Below, piece after piece: positions 1 through 8,111 of a stretch of 41,711 bases of DNA. Source of the stretch: Pseudomonadota bacterium (GTDB lineage: Bacteria; Pseudomonadota; Alphaproteobacteria; Rhizobiales; Beijerinckiaceae); NCBI GenBank assembly GCA_023386155.1, contig JAEWKH010000006.1, forward strand, positions 1 through 41,711, given 5' to 3'. A program made the position numbers and the translations under genes. Under the pieces are notes generated by a model. That model worked only from the letters and a program-made list of their open reading frames with translations. It had not been told where the DNA came from and made no database searches. How positions within the stretch are numbered: position 1 is the stretch's first letter; each line of letters opens with the position of its first letter.

Positions 1-78
1 GTCCGGCAGGCCCGCTCCCTGCCCCGACACTCGTGACGCCTCGCGAAGCGCGTCCCTCGTCGGGCGGGGATGGGCAAT

Positions 79-107
79 GATATAGCCGAGCTTGCCCTGC
101 CTGTCAA
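79..107 (-). promoter_or_regulatory. sigma70-type promoter reading left out of the window
   Basis: On the minus strand TTGACA (107-102) is followed after exactly 17 bases by TATATC (84-79), a near-consensus housekeeping promoter. The start of transcription would lie near 72, so the controlled gene begins at or beyond the left edge and cannot be seen. The adjoining LexA-type box suggests a DNA-repair gene; uvrA would be a typical guess, but this is inference. Confidence 0.65.
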
Positions 108-122
108 GAACAAAGTGAGAAC
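108..122 (-). promoter_or_regulatory. LexA (SOS) box, GAAC-N7-GAAC
   Basis: The direct repeat GAAC-AAAGTGA-GAAC (GTTC-N7-GTTC on the minus strand) matches the alphaproteobacterial LexA operator, which is a direct repeat and not the palindrome of E. coli. It directly abuts the -35 hexamer of the minus-strand promoter at 79-107, a position where LexA would block RNA polymerase. The sequence match is seen directly; LexA binding is inferred. Confidence 0.65.
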
Positions 123-145
123 ATTACGCGCAGGCTCACCGGAAG

Positions 146-253
146 CTCTCCTCCCCCGTGTGGGGAGGAGGGGGAGGTGGGGGTGTGAGCGATAGCCTAT
201 CCGCGTGTGGCGCTGACACCCCCACCCTTAATCCCTCCCCACAAGGGGGAGGG
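146..253. repeat. palindromic REP-like element, family A (copy 1, two inverted arms)
   Basis: The left arm (146-186) is a C/G-rich run around a gtgtggggag core ending in ggtgggggtg. The right arm (217-253) is its inverted counterpart, with cacccccacc and a ccctccccac-aagggggagg core. The same family recurs at 15944, 21350 and 23737. Together with the family B unit at 339-379 it fills most of the non-coding stretch 123-478, where I see no gene; the apparent in-frame extension of the downstream reductase gene is repeat DNA. Confidence 0.7.
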
Positions 254-338
254 AAAGACGCTTGCGCCTCGCAACGAAGGGTGAGGGTCGCGGGGCGGGC
301 CGAACCTGCATCCTCCCGTCTTCTCCGGCACCGGCCTG

Positions 339-379
339 CCCTCACCCCGGCCCTCTCCCGAGCGCGAGAGGGAGAAGCG
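339..379. repeat. palindromic element, family B (copy 1)
   Basis: A short unit with ccctcacccc followed by a ctctcccgag/cgcgagag hairpin and ending gggagaagcg. Two further copies, in opposite orientations, lie at 23851-23889 and 23948-24003, next to family A units just as here. It is non-coding. Confidence 0.6.
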
Positions 380-478
380 TTGCCCCCTGTCCGGGTGGAA
401 TGGCCGGCGCCCATGTTGTTGAACGTGCATCAGCCGCGCTATGTAAATTGTCTGCCTCATTGCCCGCTGGAGAATCCG

Positions 479-1522
479 ATGGCCTATCTGCCCGCCGAGA
501 ACCGCTATGACGAGATGATCTACAATCGGTGCGGCCGCAGCGGGCTGCTGCTGCCCGCGATCTCGCTCGGGCTCTGGCACAATTTCGGCGAGGACAAATC
601 GGCCGCGACCGCGCGGGCGATCTGCCGGACCGCGTTCGATCTCGGAATCACGCATTTCGATCTCGCGAACAATTACGGGCCGCCCCCCGGTTCCGCCGAG
701 ACGCTGTTCGGCGAGATCCTGCGCAACGATTTTCATGGGCTGCGCGACGAGCTGGTGATCTCCACCAAGGCGGGCTACCGGATGTGGCCGGGACCCTATG
801 GCGAGTGGGGCAGCCGGAAGTATCTGCTGTCGAGCCTCGACCAGAGCCTCAAGCGCATGGGGCTCGACTATGTGGACATCTTCTACTCCCACCGCTTCGA
901 CCCGGACACGCCCCTGGAAGAGACCATGCTGGCGCTCGATTCGGCCGTGCGGCAGGGCAAGGCGCTCTATGTGGGGCTGTCGTCCTACAACAGTCAGCGC
1001 ACCCGCGAGGCGCTGGCGATCCTGCGCGACCTCAAGACGCCCTGCATCATCCACCAGCCGAGCTATTCCATGCTCAATCGCTGGATCGAGGAGGACGGGC
1101 TGCTCGACACGCTCGAGGATCTCGGCATGGGCTCGATCGTGTTCTCGCCGCTGGCGCAGGGCATGTTGACGACGAAATACCTGAACGGCATTCCCGAAGA
1201 GAGCCGCGCGGCCCAGGGCAAGTCCCTGCGCTCGACCTTCCTCAACGACGAGAACATCGCCCGCATCCGGGGGCTCAACGGCATCGCCGAGCGGCGCGGC
1301 CAGACCCTGGCGCAGATGGCCCTGGCCTGGGTCCTGCGCGGCGGCCGCGTCACCACGGCCCTCATCGGCGCGAGCCGTCCCGAGCAGGTCGTCGACTGCG
1401 TCGGCGCGCTCAGGAACCTGTCGTTCACTGCCGAGGAGCTTGCCGAGATCGACCGGTTCGCCGGCGAAGGCAACCTGAACATCTGGGCGGCCTCGGCCGA
1501 GCGGAAGGGCCCGTCGCGCTGA
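479..1522 (+). CDS. aldo/keto reductase, YghZ/L-glyceraldehyde-3-phosphate reductase type
   Basis: A 347-aa NADPH-dependent aldo/keto reductase resembling E. coli YghZ, which reduces L-glyceraldehyde 3-phosphate and methylglyoxal-like aldehydes in the cytoplasm. The catalytic tetrad is visible as Asp and Tyr in FDLANNYGPPPGSAETLFG, Lys in ISTKAGYRMWPGPYG and His in YSHRFDPDTPLEET. The C-terminal LIGASRPEQV stretch is the usual cofactor-binding helix. The reading frame stays open upstream to 158, but that part is repeat DNA. ATG 479 is chosen because GGAG lies 6 bases upstream and the family begins here; ATG 413 is the alternative. It stands alone, with repeats before it and a PilZ gene after. 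The exact physiological substrate is not determined by sequence. Confidence 0.88.
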   Translation: MAYLPAENRYDEMIYNRCGRSGLLLPAISLGLWHNFGEDKSAATARAICRTAFDLGITHFDLANNYGPPPGSAETLFGEILRNDFHGLRDELVISTKAGYRMWPGPYGEWGSRKYLLSSLDQSLKRMGLDYVDIFYSHRFDPDTPLEETMLALDSAVRQGKALYVGLSSYNSQRTREALAILRDLKTPCIIHQPSYSMLNRWIEEDGLLDTLEDLGMGSIVFSPLAQGMLTTKYLNGIPEESRAAQGKSLRSTFLNDENIARIRGLNGIAERRGQTLAQMALAWVLRGGRVTTALIGASRPEQVVDCVGALRNLSFTAEELAEIDRFAGEGNLNIWAASAERKGPSR

Positions 1523-1582
1523 TCGATGGGAAAAGCCTTAGCTTTTAGGCGAATACCTCTTCGGAGGGACTTGAGAAGTCGG

Positions 1583-1597
1583 TTAACAAATGGTTAA
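1583..1597 (+). promoter_or_regulatory. CtrA-type binding site TTAA-N7-TTAA
   Basis: TTAA-CAAATGG-TTAA is an exact match to the full CtrA half-site pair known from Caulobacter and Rhizobiales. It lies 39 bases before the PilZ start codon. A loose promoter, TTGAGA (1571) with 17 bases to TTAATG, would overlap it. I saw no other full-length match in the intergenic DNA of this window. Confidence 0.5.
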
Positions 1598-1636
1598 TGC
1601 CAAGCTTCATCTGTCACCTTCCCCAAGGTCACCTTC

Positions 1637-2041
1637 ATGGTTTCCGTCACCGCTCTCGATAATCGTCGGCAAGCCAGGCGCTTTCCCACGCATCACCCGG
1701 CGAAAATCATGCTGGGTCCCGAAGCGATGATCTCCTGCACGGTGAAGGACATCTCGACCGGCGGCGCCCGAATTGCGGTCAAGCGGCACATGGACCTGCC
1801 GGAGACCTTCGAGCTCTACATCGCGGCGCACGACCTGCAGGTGCGCCGCGCCCGCGTGTGCTGGCGCCACGGCGATTACGCGGGCGTCGCGTTCGGAGCC
1901 GAGGAGGACGGGATGGCACCGGTCGCGCATGCGGCCGATGAGATGCGGTTCGAGGATTGCCTCGCCCAGGCCGCCATGCCGGCCCATCTCGCGTCCGCTC
2001 CGGCGCGCAAGGACCTCAAGCTCTACCGCACCACGGTCTGA
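1637..2041 (+). CDS. PilZ domain protein
   Basis: A 134-aa single-domain cytoplasmic protein with the two marks of c-di-GMP-binding PilZ domains: an arginine-rich RRQARR stretch at residues 10-15 and DISTGGARI near residues 38-46 (family pattern RxxxR ... D/NxSxxG). The length is typical for a stand-alone PilZ effector. Translation starts at ATG 1637, with AAGG 8 bases upstream. It probably links the second messenger to motility or envelope functions, but the target is unknown. The CtrA-like site upstream suggests cell-cycle or motility control. It converges on the binding-protein gene at 2079. Confidence 0.85.
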   Translation: MVSVTALDNRRQARRFPTHHPAKIMLGPEAMISCTVKDISTGGARIAVKRHMDLPETFELYIAAHDLQVRRARVCWRHGDYAGVAFGAEEDGMAPVAHAADEMRFEDCLAQAAMPAHLASAPARKDLKLYRTTV

Positions 2042-2042
2042 C

Positions 2043-2067
2043 CGGGCCTCGCCGGTCAGGCCCGTTT
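2043..2067 (+). terminator. rho-independent terminator after the PilZ gene
   Basis: CGGGCCT (2043-2049) pairs with AGGCCCG (2058-2064) and is followed by TTT. It lies in the 37-base gap between the convergent PilZ and binding-protein genes. The U-tract is short. Confidence 0.5.
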
Positions 2068-2078
2068 CCCGCGCGGGC

Positions 2079-2933
2079 TCACGTCACCGGCGTGATGTCG
2101 ATCTTGAACCATTTCTCGGACAGCTTCTTGACGGTCCCGTCCGCGATGGCCGCCGCGATCGCGTCGTTGAACATGGCCTTCAGATCGGTGTCTTCCTTGC
2201 GAAGGCCCGCGCCGACGCCGGGGCCGAGGAGGCCGCCGGTGATCGAGGGTCCGACGAGCACGAAGTCCTTGAATTCCGGCTTGCGCAGCGTTCCGCTCAA
2301 TGCCGTCGCGTCCGCCAGAACCGCATCGATGCGCCCGGCGGCGAGATCGAGATCGTGCTGCTCGGTGGTCTTGTACTCACGGATTTCGGCCACGTCCTTC
2401 AGGTACTTGTCGGCGAAGTTCGAGTGGATGGTCGAGGTCTGCACGCCGATGGTCTTGCCCTTCAGGAGCGGCTTCAGGTCGGCGATGGCCTTCTCGGCCG
2501 CCGCCTGCTGGGTCGACAGGTTGAAGGCCTGCCCCGTGCCCGGCATCTTGGCGAGCGGCGAGTCCTTGGGAACGAGGAAGCCGTTCGGTCCGGCCGCATA
2601 TGGATTCGAGAAATCGATGGTCTTCTTGCGCTCGTCGGTGATGCTCATGCCGGCCATGATGGCGTCGTACTTCTTGGCCTGAAGCGCCGGGATGATGCCG
2701 TCCCAGTCCTGGGCGACGATCTCGCACTTCACCTTCATGCGGGTGCACAGCTCGTTGGCGAGGTCGATCTCGAAGCCTTCGAGCTTGCCGCCGGGGCCGG
2801 TGAAGTTCCACGGCTCGTAGGCGCCCTCCGTGGCGATCTTGACGGTTTCCCACTTCTTGCCTTGCGCAAGGGCGCCGCCGGCCGCAAGAGCTATGCTGAG
2901 AACGGACAATCCGATGACTTTCAAGACCTTCAT
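2079..2933 (-). CDS. periplasmic basic-amino-acid (Lys/Arg/opine-type) ABC transporter binding protein
   Basis: A 284-aa family 3 solute-binding protein (ArgT/HisJ/OccT/NocT group). A signal peptide covers residues 1-23 (hydrophobic core, ALAQ cleavage region), so the product is periplasmic. Diagnostic stretches are GAYEPWNFTGPGGKLEGFEI, DWDGIIPALQAKKYDAIMAG and MSITDERKKTIDFSNPYA, which line the alpha-amino-group-binding pocket, and the C-terminal GTVKKLSEKWFKIDI. AGGAG precedes ATG 2933 at good spacing. No permease or ATPase gene lies beside it, so it must use a transporter encoded elsewhere. The ligand is probably lysine, arginine, ornithine or a related opine, but cannot be fixed by reading. 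Between it and mutL, 2934-3083 shows no clear promoter. Confidence 0.85.
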   Translation of the reverse strand: MKVLKVIGLSVLSIALAAGGALAQGKKWETVKIATEGAYEPWNFTGPGGKLEGFEIDLANELCTRMKVKCEIVAQDWDGIIPALQAKKYDAIMAGMSITDERKKTIDFSNPYAAGPNGFLVPKDSPLAKMPGTGQAFNLSTQQAAAEKAIADLKPLLKGKTIGVQTSTIHSNFADKYLKDVAEIREYKTTEQHDLDLAAGRIDAVLADATALSGTLRKPEFKDFVLVGPSITGGLLGPGVGAGLRKEDTDLKAMFNDAIAAAIADGTVKKLSEKWFKIDITPVT

Positions 2934-3083
2934 CGCCCTTCTCCTGTCGCGAAGGTTGGCCTGAGCTCCTCTCCCGCCTCCTGTAAGCGCCCGGAGCGTC
3001 TCATGACGGTGCGGGGAACGTCTCTGATGACGATAACGTCCGCACCTTCACATCGTTGCGCGGAGGCAGTGTCCCAGAAGGGC

Positions 3084-4931
3084 CTAACGCCGCCCGAACA
3101 GGCGCTCGATATCGGTCAGCTTGAGTTCGACATAGGTCGGGCGGCCGTGATTGCACTGGCCGGAGAGCGGCGTCGCCTCCATCTCGCGCAGCAGCGCATC
3201 CATCTCCTCGGGCCGCATGCGCCGCCCGGCGCGGATGGAGCCGTGGCAGGACATGCGCGAGAGCACGGCGTCCAGGCGCTCCTCCAGCGGGCCCGCGGCC
3301 CCCTGCCCCCACTCCGCGAGGGCATCGGCTACATCCTGCACCAGCGCCTTGATGCGCCCGCCCGCGAGCGCGGCAGGCACTTCGCGCACGAGCAGCGCGC
3401 CGTGGCCGAAGGGCTCGACCACAAGGCCAAGGCTTTCCAGAGAAGAGGCCTCCGCCAGCACGCGGTCCGCATCGACGGGATCGAGGTCCACCACCTCGGG
3501 GATCAGCAGCAATTGCCGGGCGATGCCCGAGGAAGCACGCTCGCGCTTGAGGCGCTCGTAGACGAGGCGCTCGTGCGCCGCATGCTGATCGACGATGACG
3601 ATGCCGTCCTGCGTCTGCGCGACGATGTAGGTGCCGTGCAGCTGTGCGCGGGCGGCCCCGAGAGGCGACATCTCCGTTTCCGCGTCGATCTCCCGCAGGG
3701 TCGCGCGGCTGTCGGCCGAGGGACCGGCGAGGTCGGACAGGCTCGCCTGTGTCTCCGAAAGGCCGGCCGGCGCGTGGTGCCGCTCCGGCACATCGAGCGG
3801 CGCCTGCCAATTGGCGAAGGCGCTCTTCGGACGGATCGCATGGGTGCGGTGCGGATAGGCCGGGCGCGACGGCAGCGCTCCCTGCGGGCGCAGGCTTTCC
3901 AGGGTTCGCGTTCCGCCGGTCGACGAGGCGCGGAAGGCGTAGCGGGTGATGGCTTCCTTGATCGCACCCACCACGAAGCCGCGCACGAAGGCGGGATCGC
4001 GGAAGCGCACCTCGGTCTTGGCCGGATGCACGTTGACGTCGACCGCGCGCGGATCGAGATCGATCATGATGGCGAGAACCGGATGCCGGTCGGACGCCAT
4101 CACGTCCGCATAGGCGCCGCGCACGGCGCCCAGAAGCAGCTTGTCGCGCACGGGCCGCCCGTTGACCACGAAATGGATCGAGGTCCCGGTGCCGCGATGA
4201 TAGGTCGGCAGGCTCGCGAAGCCCGTGAGCCGCACGCCCTCGCGCTCCACCCCGATGGCCATGGCGTTCTCGTGGAACTCCGCTCCCAGCACCCGCGAGA
4301 GGCGGCGCAGGAAGCCGTGCTCCCCGGGCTCTTCCGGCGGATAGGTGAAGGCGGTGATGTGCTCGCCCGACAGGGTGAAGCGGATCGTCGGATGCGCGAT
4401 GGCGAGCCGCTTGACGATCTCCGCCACCGCCTGTGCTTCCGAGCGGTCGCTCTTGAGGAACTTCAGGCGCGCGGGCGTGGCGGCGAACAGGTCCGTCACC
4501 TCGACGCGCGTGCCCTTCGACGCGGGCGCCGGCCGCACGGGGCCCTTCATGCCCGCCTCGACCACGATGGACGAGCCGGTCTCGGCCTCGGCCGTGCGGG
4601 TGACGATGGACAGTCGCGCGACCGCCCCGATGGACGGCAAGGCCTCGCCGCGGAAACCAAGCGTGTTGATCGAGAACAGATCGCCGTCCGGAAGCTTCGA
4701 GGTGGCGTGGCGCTCGACCGCCAGCTCCAGATCCTCCGGGTTCATGCCCCGCCCGTCGTCGACGATCCGGATCAGGCGCCGCCCGCCGGCCTCGACCGCG
4801 ATCTCGATGGAGGTCGCGCCCGCATCGACCGCGTTCTCCACGAGTTCCTTCACGGCCGCCGCCGGGCGCTCGACGACCTCGCCCGCAGCGATGCGGTCGA
4901 CGAGGATGGGATCGAGGCGGCGGACATGCAT
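3084..4931 (-). CDS. mutL: DNA mismatch repair protein MutL
   Basis: A 615-aa MutL. The N-terminal GHKL ATPase has LVENAVDAGA (motif I, near residue 31), DDGRGM (motif II), TLGFRGEALPSIGAV (motif III) and GTRVEV (motif IV). A proline-rich linker leads to the dimerisation domain. That domain holds DQHAAHERLVYE (about residues 448-459), the DQHA(X)2E(X)4E nicking motif of MutL proteins from bacteria without MutH, plus SCHGSIRAG and QCNHGRP, which complete the metal site. ATG 4931 begins the conserved MHVRRLDPILVDRIAAGEV; the frame extends upstream only as a shadow of pgi. It is transcribed after pgi with a 137-base gap and is probably co-transcribed. Confidence 0.96.
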   Translation of the reverse strand: MHVRRLDPILVDRIAAGEVVERPAAAVKELVENAVDAGATSIEIAVEAGGRRLIRIVDDGRGMNPEDLELAVERHATSKLPDGDLFSINTLGFRGEALPSIGAVARLSIVTRTAEAETGSSIVVEAGMKGPVRPAPASKGTRVEVTDLFAATPARLKFLKSDRSEAQAVAEIVKRLAIAHPTIRFTLSGEHITAFTYPPEEPGEHGFLRRLSRVLGAEFHENAMAIGVEREGVRLTGFASLPTYHRGTGTSIHFVVNGRPVRDKLLLGAVRGAYADVMASDRHPVLAIMIDLDPRAVDVNVHPAKTEVRFRDPAFVRGFVVGAIKEAITRYAFRASSTGGTRTLESLRPQGALPSRPAYPHRTHAIRPKSAFANWQAPLDVPERHHAPAGLSETQASLSDLAGPSADSRATLREIDAETEMSPLGAARAQLHGTYIVAQTQDGIVIVDQHAAHERLVYERLKRERASSGIARQLLLIPEVVDLDPVDADRVLAEASSLESLGLVVEPFGHGALLVREVPAALAGGRIKALVQDVADALAEWGQGAAGPLEERLDAVLSRMSCHGSIRAGRRMRPEEMDALLREMEATPLSGQCNHGRPTYVELKLTDIERLFGRR

Positions 4932-5068
4932 GGGAAGCGTCTGACCTTCGGATTCGGAAGAGGAAACATAGGGGGTGACGGCGGCGGAAACCAGAACGCG
5001 CGACGTTATTCCCCTGCCCTCTTCGGTCGTCATCCCGGAATCGCTTCGCTCTCCCGAGATGGCCACCC

Positions 5069-6385
5069 CTACCCCTGCGCCAGATATTCCTTCGCCAGGA
5101 TCTTGGCTTCCTCCACGGCGGGCTGGTCGAACGGGTCGACGCCCATGGCGTAGCCGGCCAGGATCGTCTCCAGCATGAAGTGCATCAGGAGCTCGCCCAG
5201 GGCGCGCTCGTTCAGGGTCTCGACATGGATCTGGCGGGTGGGGCGGCTGTTCCTGGCGAAGGTGTCGGCCATGGCGCGGCCCTGGGCGGCGACAAGGTCG
5301 CCGATGGTCTTGCCCGCGAAGGCCGGCTGGCCCGCGCGCCGGGCCAGCGCCTCGTTCATGACCGGGCCCTTTCCGGAGACGCCGGTGGTGAGCACGGTGA
5401 AGAGCTTGTCGTTGGGGCCGGCGAGATAGAGCTGCTGCTGGCTGTGCTGGTCCACGGGCCCGATGGCGGCGACGGGCTGCGTGCCCTTGCCGTCCTTGCC
5501 GACGCTCTCGGCCCAGAGCTGCACCCACCAGCGGGTGAAGCGCTCGAGCCGGTCCGCATAGGCCATGGCGACGGCGATGCCCTTGCCGGCCTTCGCGGCC
5601 GCGACGTTGAGCGCCGCACCCAGGGCGGCCGGCGCGTCCTTGGCGGCCGCGCCGCTGCGGAAGGGCTCATAGGCTTCGGCCGCGCCCTGCCGGATGGCCT
5701 CGATGTCGAGCCCGAGCACGGCGGCCGGCAGGAGACCCACATTGGTCAGCACCGAATAGCGCCCGCCGATGCCGGTGTGATGATCCAGGAAACGCACGTC
5801 CTCAGGCTCCAGGAGGTCGCGCAGGGCGTTCTTGCCGCCACTCGTGCGCGGCTCGGACAAACCCAGGAACAGGTCCTTCGGGTGCGAGTGCAGGCCCGCC
5901 TTCTCCAGGGCCGTGAGAACCGCGATGGTCTGCATCAGCGTCTCGCCCGTGCCGCCGGATTTCGAGATCGCCACGAACTTGGTCGAGGAGAGCGGCAGCT
6001 TGTGCAGGACGCGGTCGAAGGTGATGGGATCGAGATTGTCGAGGAAGTGGATGCGCGGGCTTTCGGTGAAGCGCCCGGTGCCCGGAACCGCATAATCCTT
6101 CAGCTGCGCCAGGGTCTGGCCGCCGAGGCTCGAGCCGCCGACGCCGAGAATGACCACGTCCGTTGCGTCATCGCGCAGAAAGGCCGCCGCCTCGCGGATG
6201 CCGGCGAGATCGTCGGTGGTGCGCGGCATGTGCAGCAGCGGCAGCCGCCCCGAGGCGTCGTCCTCGGCCAGCCGCTTCATGGCATCGCCGACAAGCGCAA
6301 GCGCCTCGTCGAGCGCCGCCTGCGGCAGACCGCCTCCCCCGATATTGGCTTCCAGGGCAAGATCGATCGATTGCTGCAGGGCCAT
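5069..6385 (-). CDS. pgi: glucose-6-phosphate isomerase
   Basis: A 438-aa phosphoglucose isomerase interconverting glucose 6-phosphate and fructose 6-phosphate in the cytoplasm. Signature stretches are ISKSGGTGETLMQ (sugar-phosphate binding), GIGGRYSVLTNVGLLPA, QLWAESVGKDGKG (catalytic Glu region), DQHSQQQLYL (His that opens the ring) and QPAVEEAK (C-terminal catalytic Lys). It belongs to the shorter class, about 100 residues less than the 550-aa E. coli enzyme, as is common in Hyphomicrobiales. GGAG 7 bases before ATG 6385 fixes the start. Most Hyphomicrobiales use the Entner-Doudoroff route, so the enzyme may chiefly recycle hexose phosphate. Confidence 0.95.
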   Translation of the reverse strand: MALQQSIDLALEANIGGGGLPQAALDEALALVGDAMKRLAEDDASGRLPLLHMPRTTDDLAGIREAAAFLRDDATDVVILGVGGSSLGGQTLAQLKDYAVPGTGRFTESPRIHFLDNLDPITFDRVLHKLPLSSTKFVAISKSGGTGETLMQTIAVLTALEKAGLHSHPKDLFLGLSEPRTSGGKNALRDLLEPEDVRFLDHHTGIGGRYSVLTNVGLLPAAVLGLDIEAIRQGAAEAYEPFRSGAAAKDAPAALGAALNVAAAKAGKGIAVAMAYADRLERFTRWWVQLWAESVGKDGKGTQPVAAIGPVDQHSQQQLYLAGPNDKLFTVLTTGVSGKGPVMNEALARRAGQPAFAGKTIGDLVAAQGRAMADTFARNSRPTRQIHVETLNERALGELLMHFMLETILAGYAMGVDPFDQPAVEEAKILAKEYLAQG

Positions 6386-6445
6386 ATGCGTACTCCGGCT
6401 CGTTCAAGGTAGGAGCGGAAGATTAGGGCAGAGAGGGGCCCGAGG

Positions 6446-6564
6446 CTAGCGCATCGTGCGGAAAAGTGGATCCCGTTTTCCGCACTCAACGATGCGCTCT
6501 TCAAAGAGTGGAGCATCGGATTAGATCCCAAAAGTGGGTCCACTTTTGGGTCCGTTGCTCTAGG
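6446..6564. repeat. double-hairpin 'AAAAGTGG' repeat, family C (copy 1)
   Basis: A 119-base element bounded by CTAG at both ends. The first hairpin is GCATCGTGCGGAAAAGTGG paired with a CCG-TTTTCCGCA/CGATGC arm; the second pairs the CCCAAAAGTGG and CCACTTTTGGG arms. Three more copies lie at 33393, 35766 and 36928. It occupies the left part of the 421-base gap between pgi and the M16 genes; the right part holds the family D palindrome, and no gene is visible in the gap. Confidence 0.75.
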
Positions 6565-6616
6565 GTCCAGCATTGAACCTGAACCCGTGCTCCGAGAGAC
6601 CGCTCACAATACTCAA

Positions 6617-6717
6617 CCTCATCCTGAGGAGGCGCTGAAAGCGGCGTCTCGAAGGAGGTTCCAGCGCGCACTGGAAACGCCCTCGTCCTTCGAGACGCTA
6701 CGCTCCTCAGGATGAGG
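6617..6717. repeat. about 100-base palindromic repeat, family D
   Basis: CCTCATCCTGAGGAG (6617-6631) is mirrored by CTCCTCAGGATGAGG (6703-6717), and inside it GCGTCTCGAAGGA (6644-6656) is mirrored by TCCTTCGAGACGC (6686-6698). The nested pairing would fold the whole unit into one long stem. Elements of this type are familiar in Bradyrhizobium and relatives. It may also act as a transcript end for the minus-strand M16 genes. Confidence 0.7.
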
Positions 6718-6806
6718 GCGCAGGGAGAGGACCATTGATGAGCCGGTCTCTCAGGGCGCATTATCTATTGGCAGAAGGGCAAAGATCTCCTGCCGTCATG
6801 GAACCA

Positions 6807-8084
6807 TCACACCCCGGTCGGCCGCCCCGCGATCACGGTGAACATCCGGCCGTCGCCGAAGATGCGTTCGGCCGCCGCCCGAATGTCGGCTTGCGTCACG
6901 GCCGCGACCAAGCTGTTGCGGCGCGCGATATAGTCGATGCCGAGGCCCTCGAAGGCGATCTGCGCCAGGGTATGGGCGATCTTGGTCGAGGTATCGAAGC
7001 CGAGCGCATAGGAGCCGATGAGGTAATCCTTCGCCTTCTGCAGCTCCTCGTCGGACGGGCCTTCGCTCGTCAGCTTCGCCATCTCGTCGGCGATGACGTC
7101 GAGAGCCTCGACCACGCGCTCGTTCTTTGTGGCGGTGTAGCCCCAGGTCATGCTCGCCGCGCGGTAGCTCACGAGGGAGGTGCCGACGCTGTAGGCGAGT
7201 CCGCGCTTCTCGCGCACCTCCTGGAACAGGCGCGAGGTGAAGGCGCCGCCGCCGAGGATGTGGTTGAGCACATAGGCCGGGATGAAGCCCGGGTCGCGCC
7301 AGGCGATGCCGTTCATGCCGAAGCGGATGACCGATTGCGGGACATCGAGATCGACCACGATCCGCGATCCCAGCTTCTGCAGAAAAGCGGGCTCGATGAT
7401 GCCGAGCGGCTGGGCCTCCGGCAGCGAGCCGAACACCTTGTCGAGCAGGCTCGCAAGATTGTCGCCGCTGATGGCGCCGACGACGGCGACCTTGACGCGG
7501 CCGCGCGCGATGATCGCCCTGTGCATGGCCACGAGATCGTCCCGCGTGATCGCCGCCACGCTCTCGGGCGTGCCGGAGGTCGGGCGGCCATAGGGGTGCC
7601 CGGCAAAGCCTTCCTCGAAGAAGCGGCGCGTCGCCATGACGCCCGGATCGTTCTGCTGGTACTTGAGGCCCGCAATGGTCTGGGCGCGCACGCGCTCGAT
7701 GGAATCCTGGTCGAAGCGGGGCTCGGCGAGCGCGAGGCGCAGGAGCTCGAAGGCTTCGTCCGCATGCTTGACGAGCGTCTTCAGGGAGCCGCCGAGAGCA
7801 TCGTTGCCCGCATTGAAGGACAGTTCGATGGCGCGTGCGGCGAGGCGCTCCTGGAACGCGTCGGAATCGTATTCGCCCGCTCCTTCGTCGAGCAGGCGCG
7901 CGAGCATCTGCGCCACGCCGGGCTTGTCCGCCGGATCGTGCGCCGAGCCGCCCTCGAAAATGAAGGAAACGGCGATGAGCGGAACGACATCGGATTCGAC
8001 GTGCCAAGCCTCGACGCCGCCGGTCGAGGTCAGCGCCTTCACCGTGGTCGGAGACGAGGACATGGTTTCGGCAGAAGCTGTCAT
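6807..8084 (-). CDS. M16 family peptidase-like protein, non-catalytic subunit
   Basis: A 425-aa M16 (pitrilysin/processing-peptidase) fold protein. At the position of the zinc site it reads GVAQMLARLLDEGAGE in place of HxxEH, so it cannot bind zinc. It keeps the C-terminal SRLFQEVREKRGLAYSV stretch, whose Arg/Tyr residues grip the substrate in the partner's active site. This is the usual inactive half of a two-subunit M16 enzyme, comparable to mitochondrial alpha-MPP. It follows the catalytic subunit gene by only 27 bases and must be co-expressed with it. No signal peptide is evident; whether the pair acts in the cytoplasm or periplasm is not clear from sequence. Confidence 0.9.
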   Translation of the reverse strand: MTASAETMSSSPTTVKALTSTGGVEAWHVESDVVPLIAVSFIFEGGSAHDPADKPGVAQMLARLLDEGAGEYDSDAFQERLAARAIELSFNAGNDALGGSLKTLVKHADEAFELLRLALAEPRFDQDSIERVRAQTIAGLKYQQNDPGVMATRRFFEEGFAGHPYGRPTSGTPESVAAITRDDLVAMHRAIIARGRVKVAVVGAISGDNLASLLDKVFGSLPEAQPLGIIEPAFLQKLGSRIVVDLDVPQSVIRFGMNGIAWRDPGFIPAYVLNHILGGGAFTSRLFQEVREKRGLAYSVGTSLVSYRAASMTWGYTATKNERVVEALDVIADEMAKLTSEGPSDEELQKAKDYLIGSYALGFDTSTKIAHTLAQIAFEGLGIDYIARRNSLVAAVTQADIRAAAERIFGDGRMFTVIAGRPTGV

Positions 8085-8111
8085 GATTACCTCGGTTCTT
8101 ATGCAGGCGCT

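Noticed and set aside
158..478. In-frame upstream extension of the first aldo/keto reductase
   Set aside because: The added residues come from palindromic repeat DNA, and a good ribosome site lies before ATG 479.
1773..5153. 1126-residue plus-strand open frame across the binding-protein and mutL genes
   Set aside because: It is the antisense shadow of strongly supported genes; its translation is Arg/Ala/Gly-rich with no domain, as expected in high-GC DNA.
4932..5528. 199-residue N-terminal extension of mutL
   Set aside because: It overlaps pgi on the same strand in another frame; MutL proteins begin at the conserved MHVRRL-type start at 4931.
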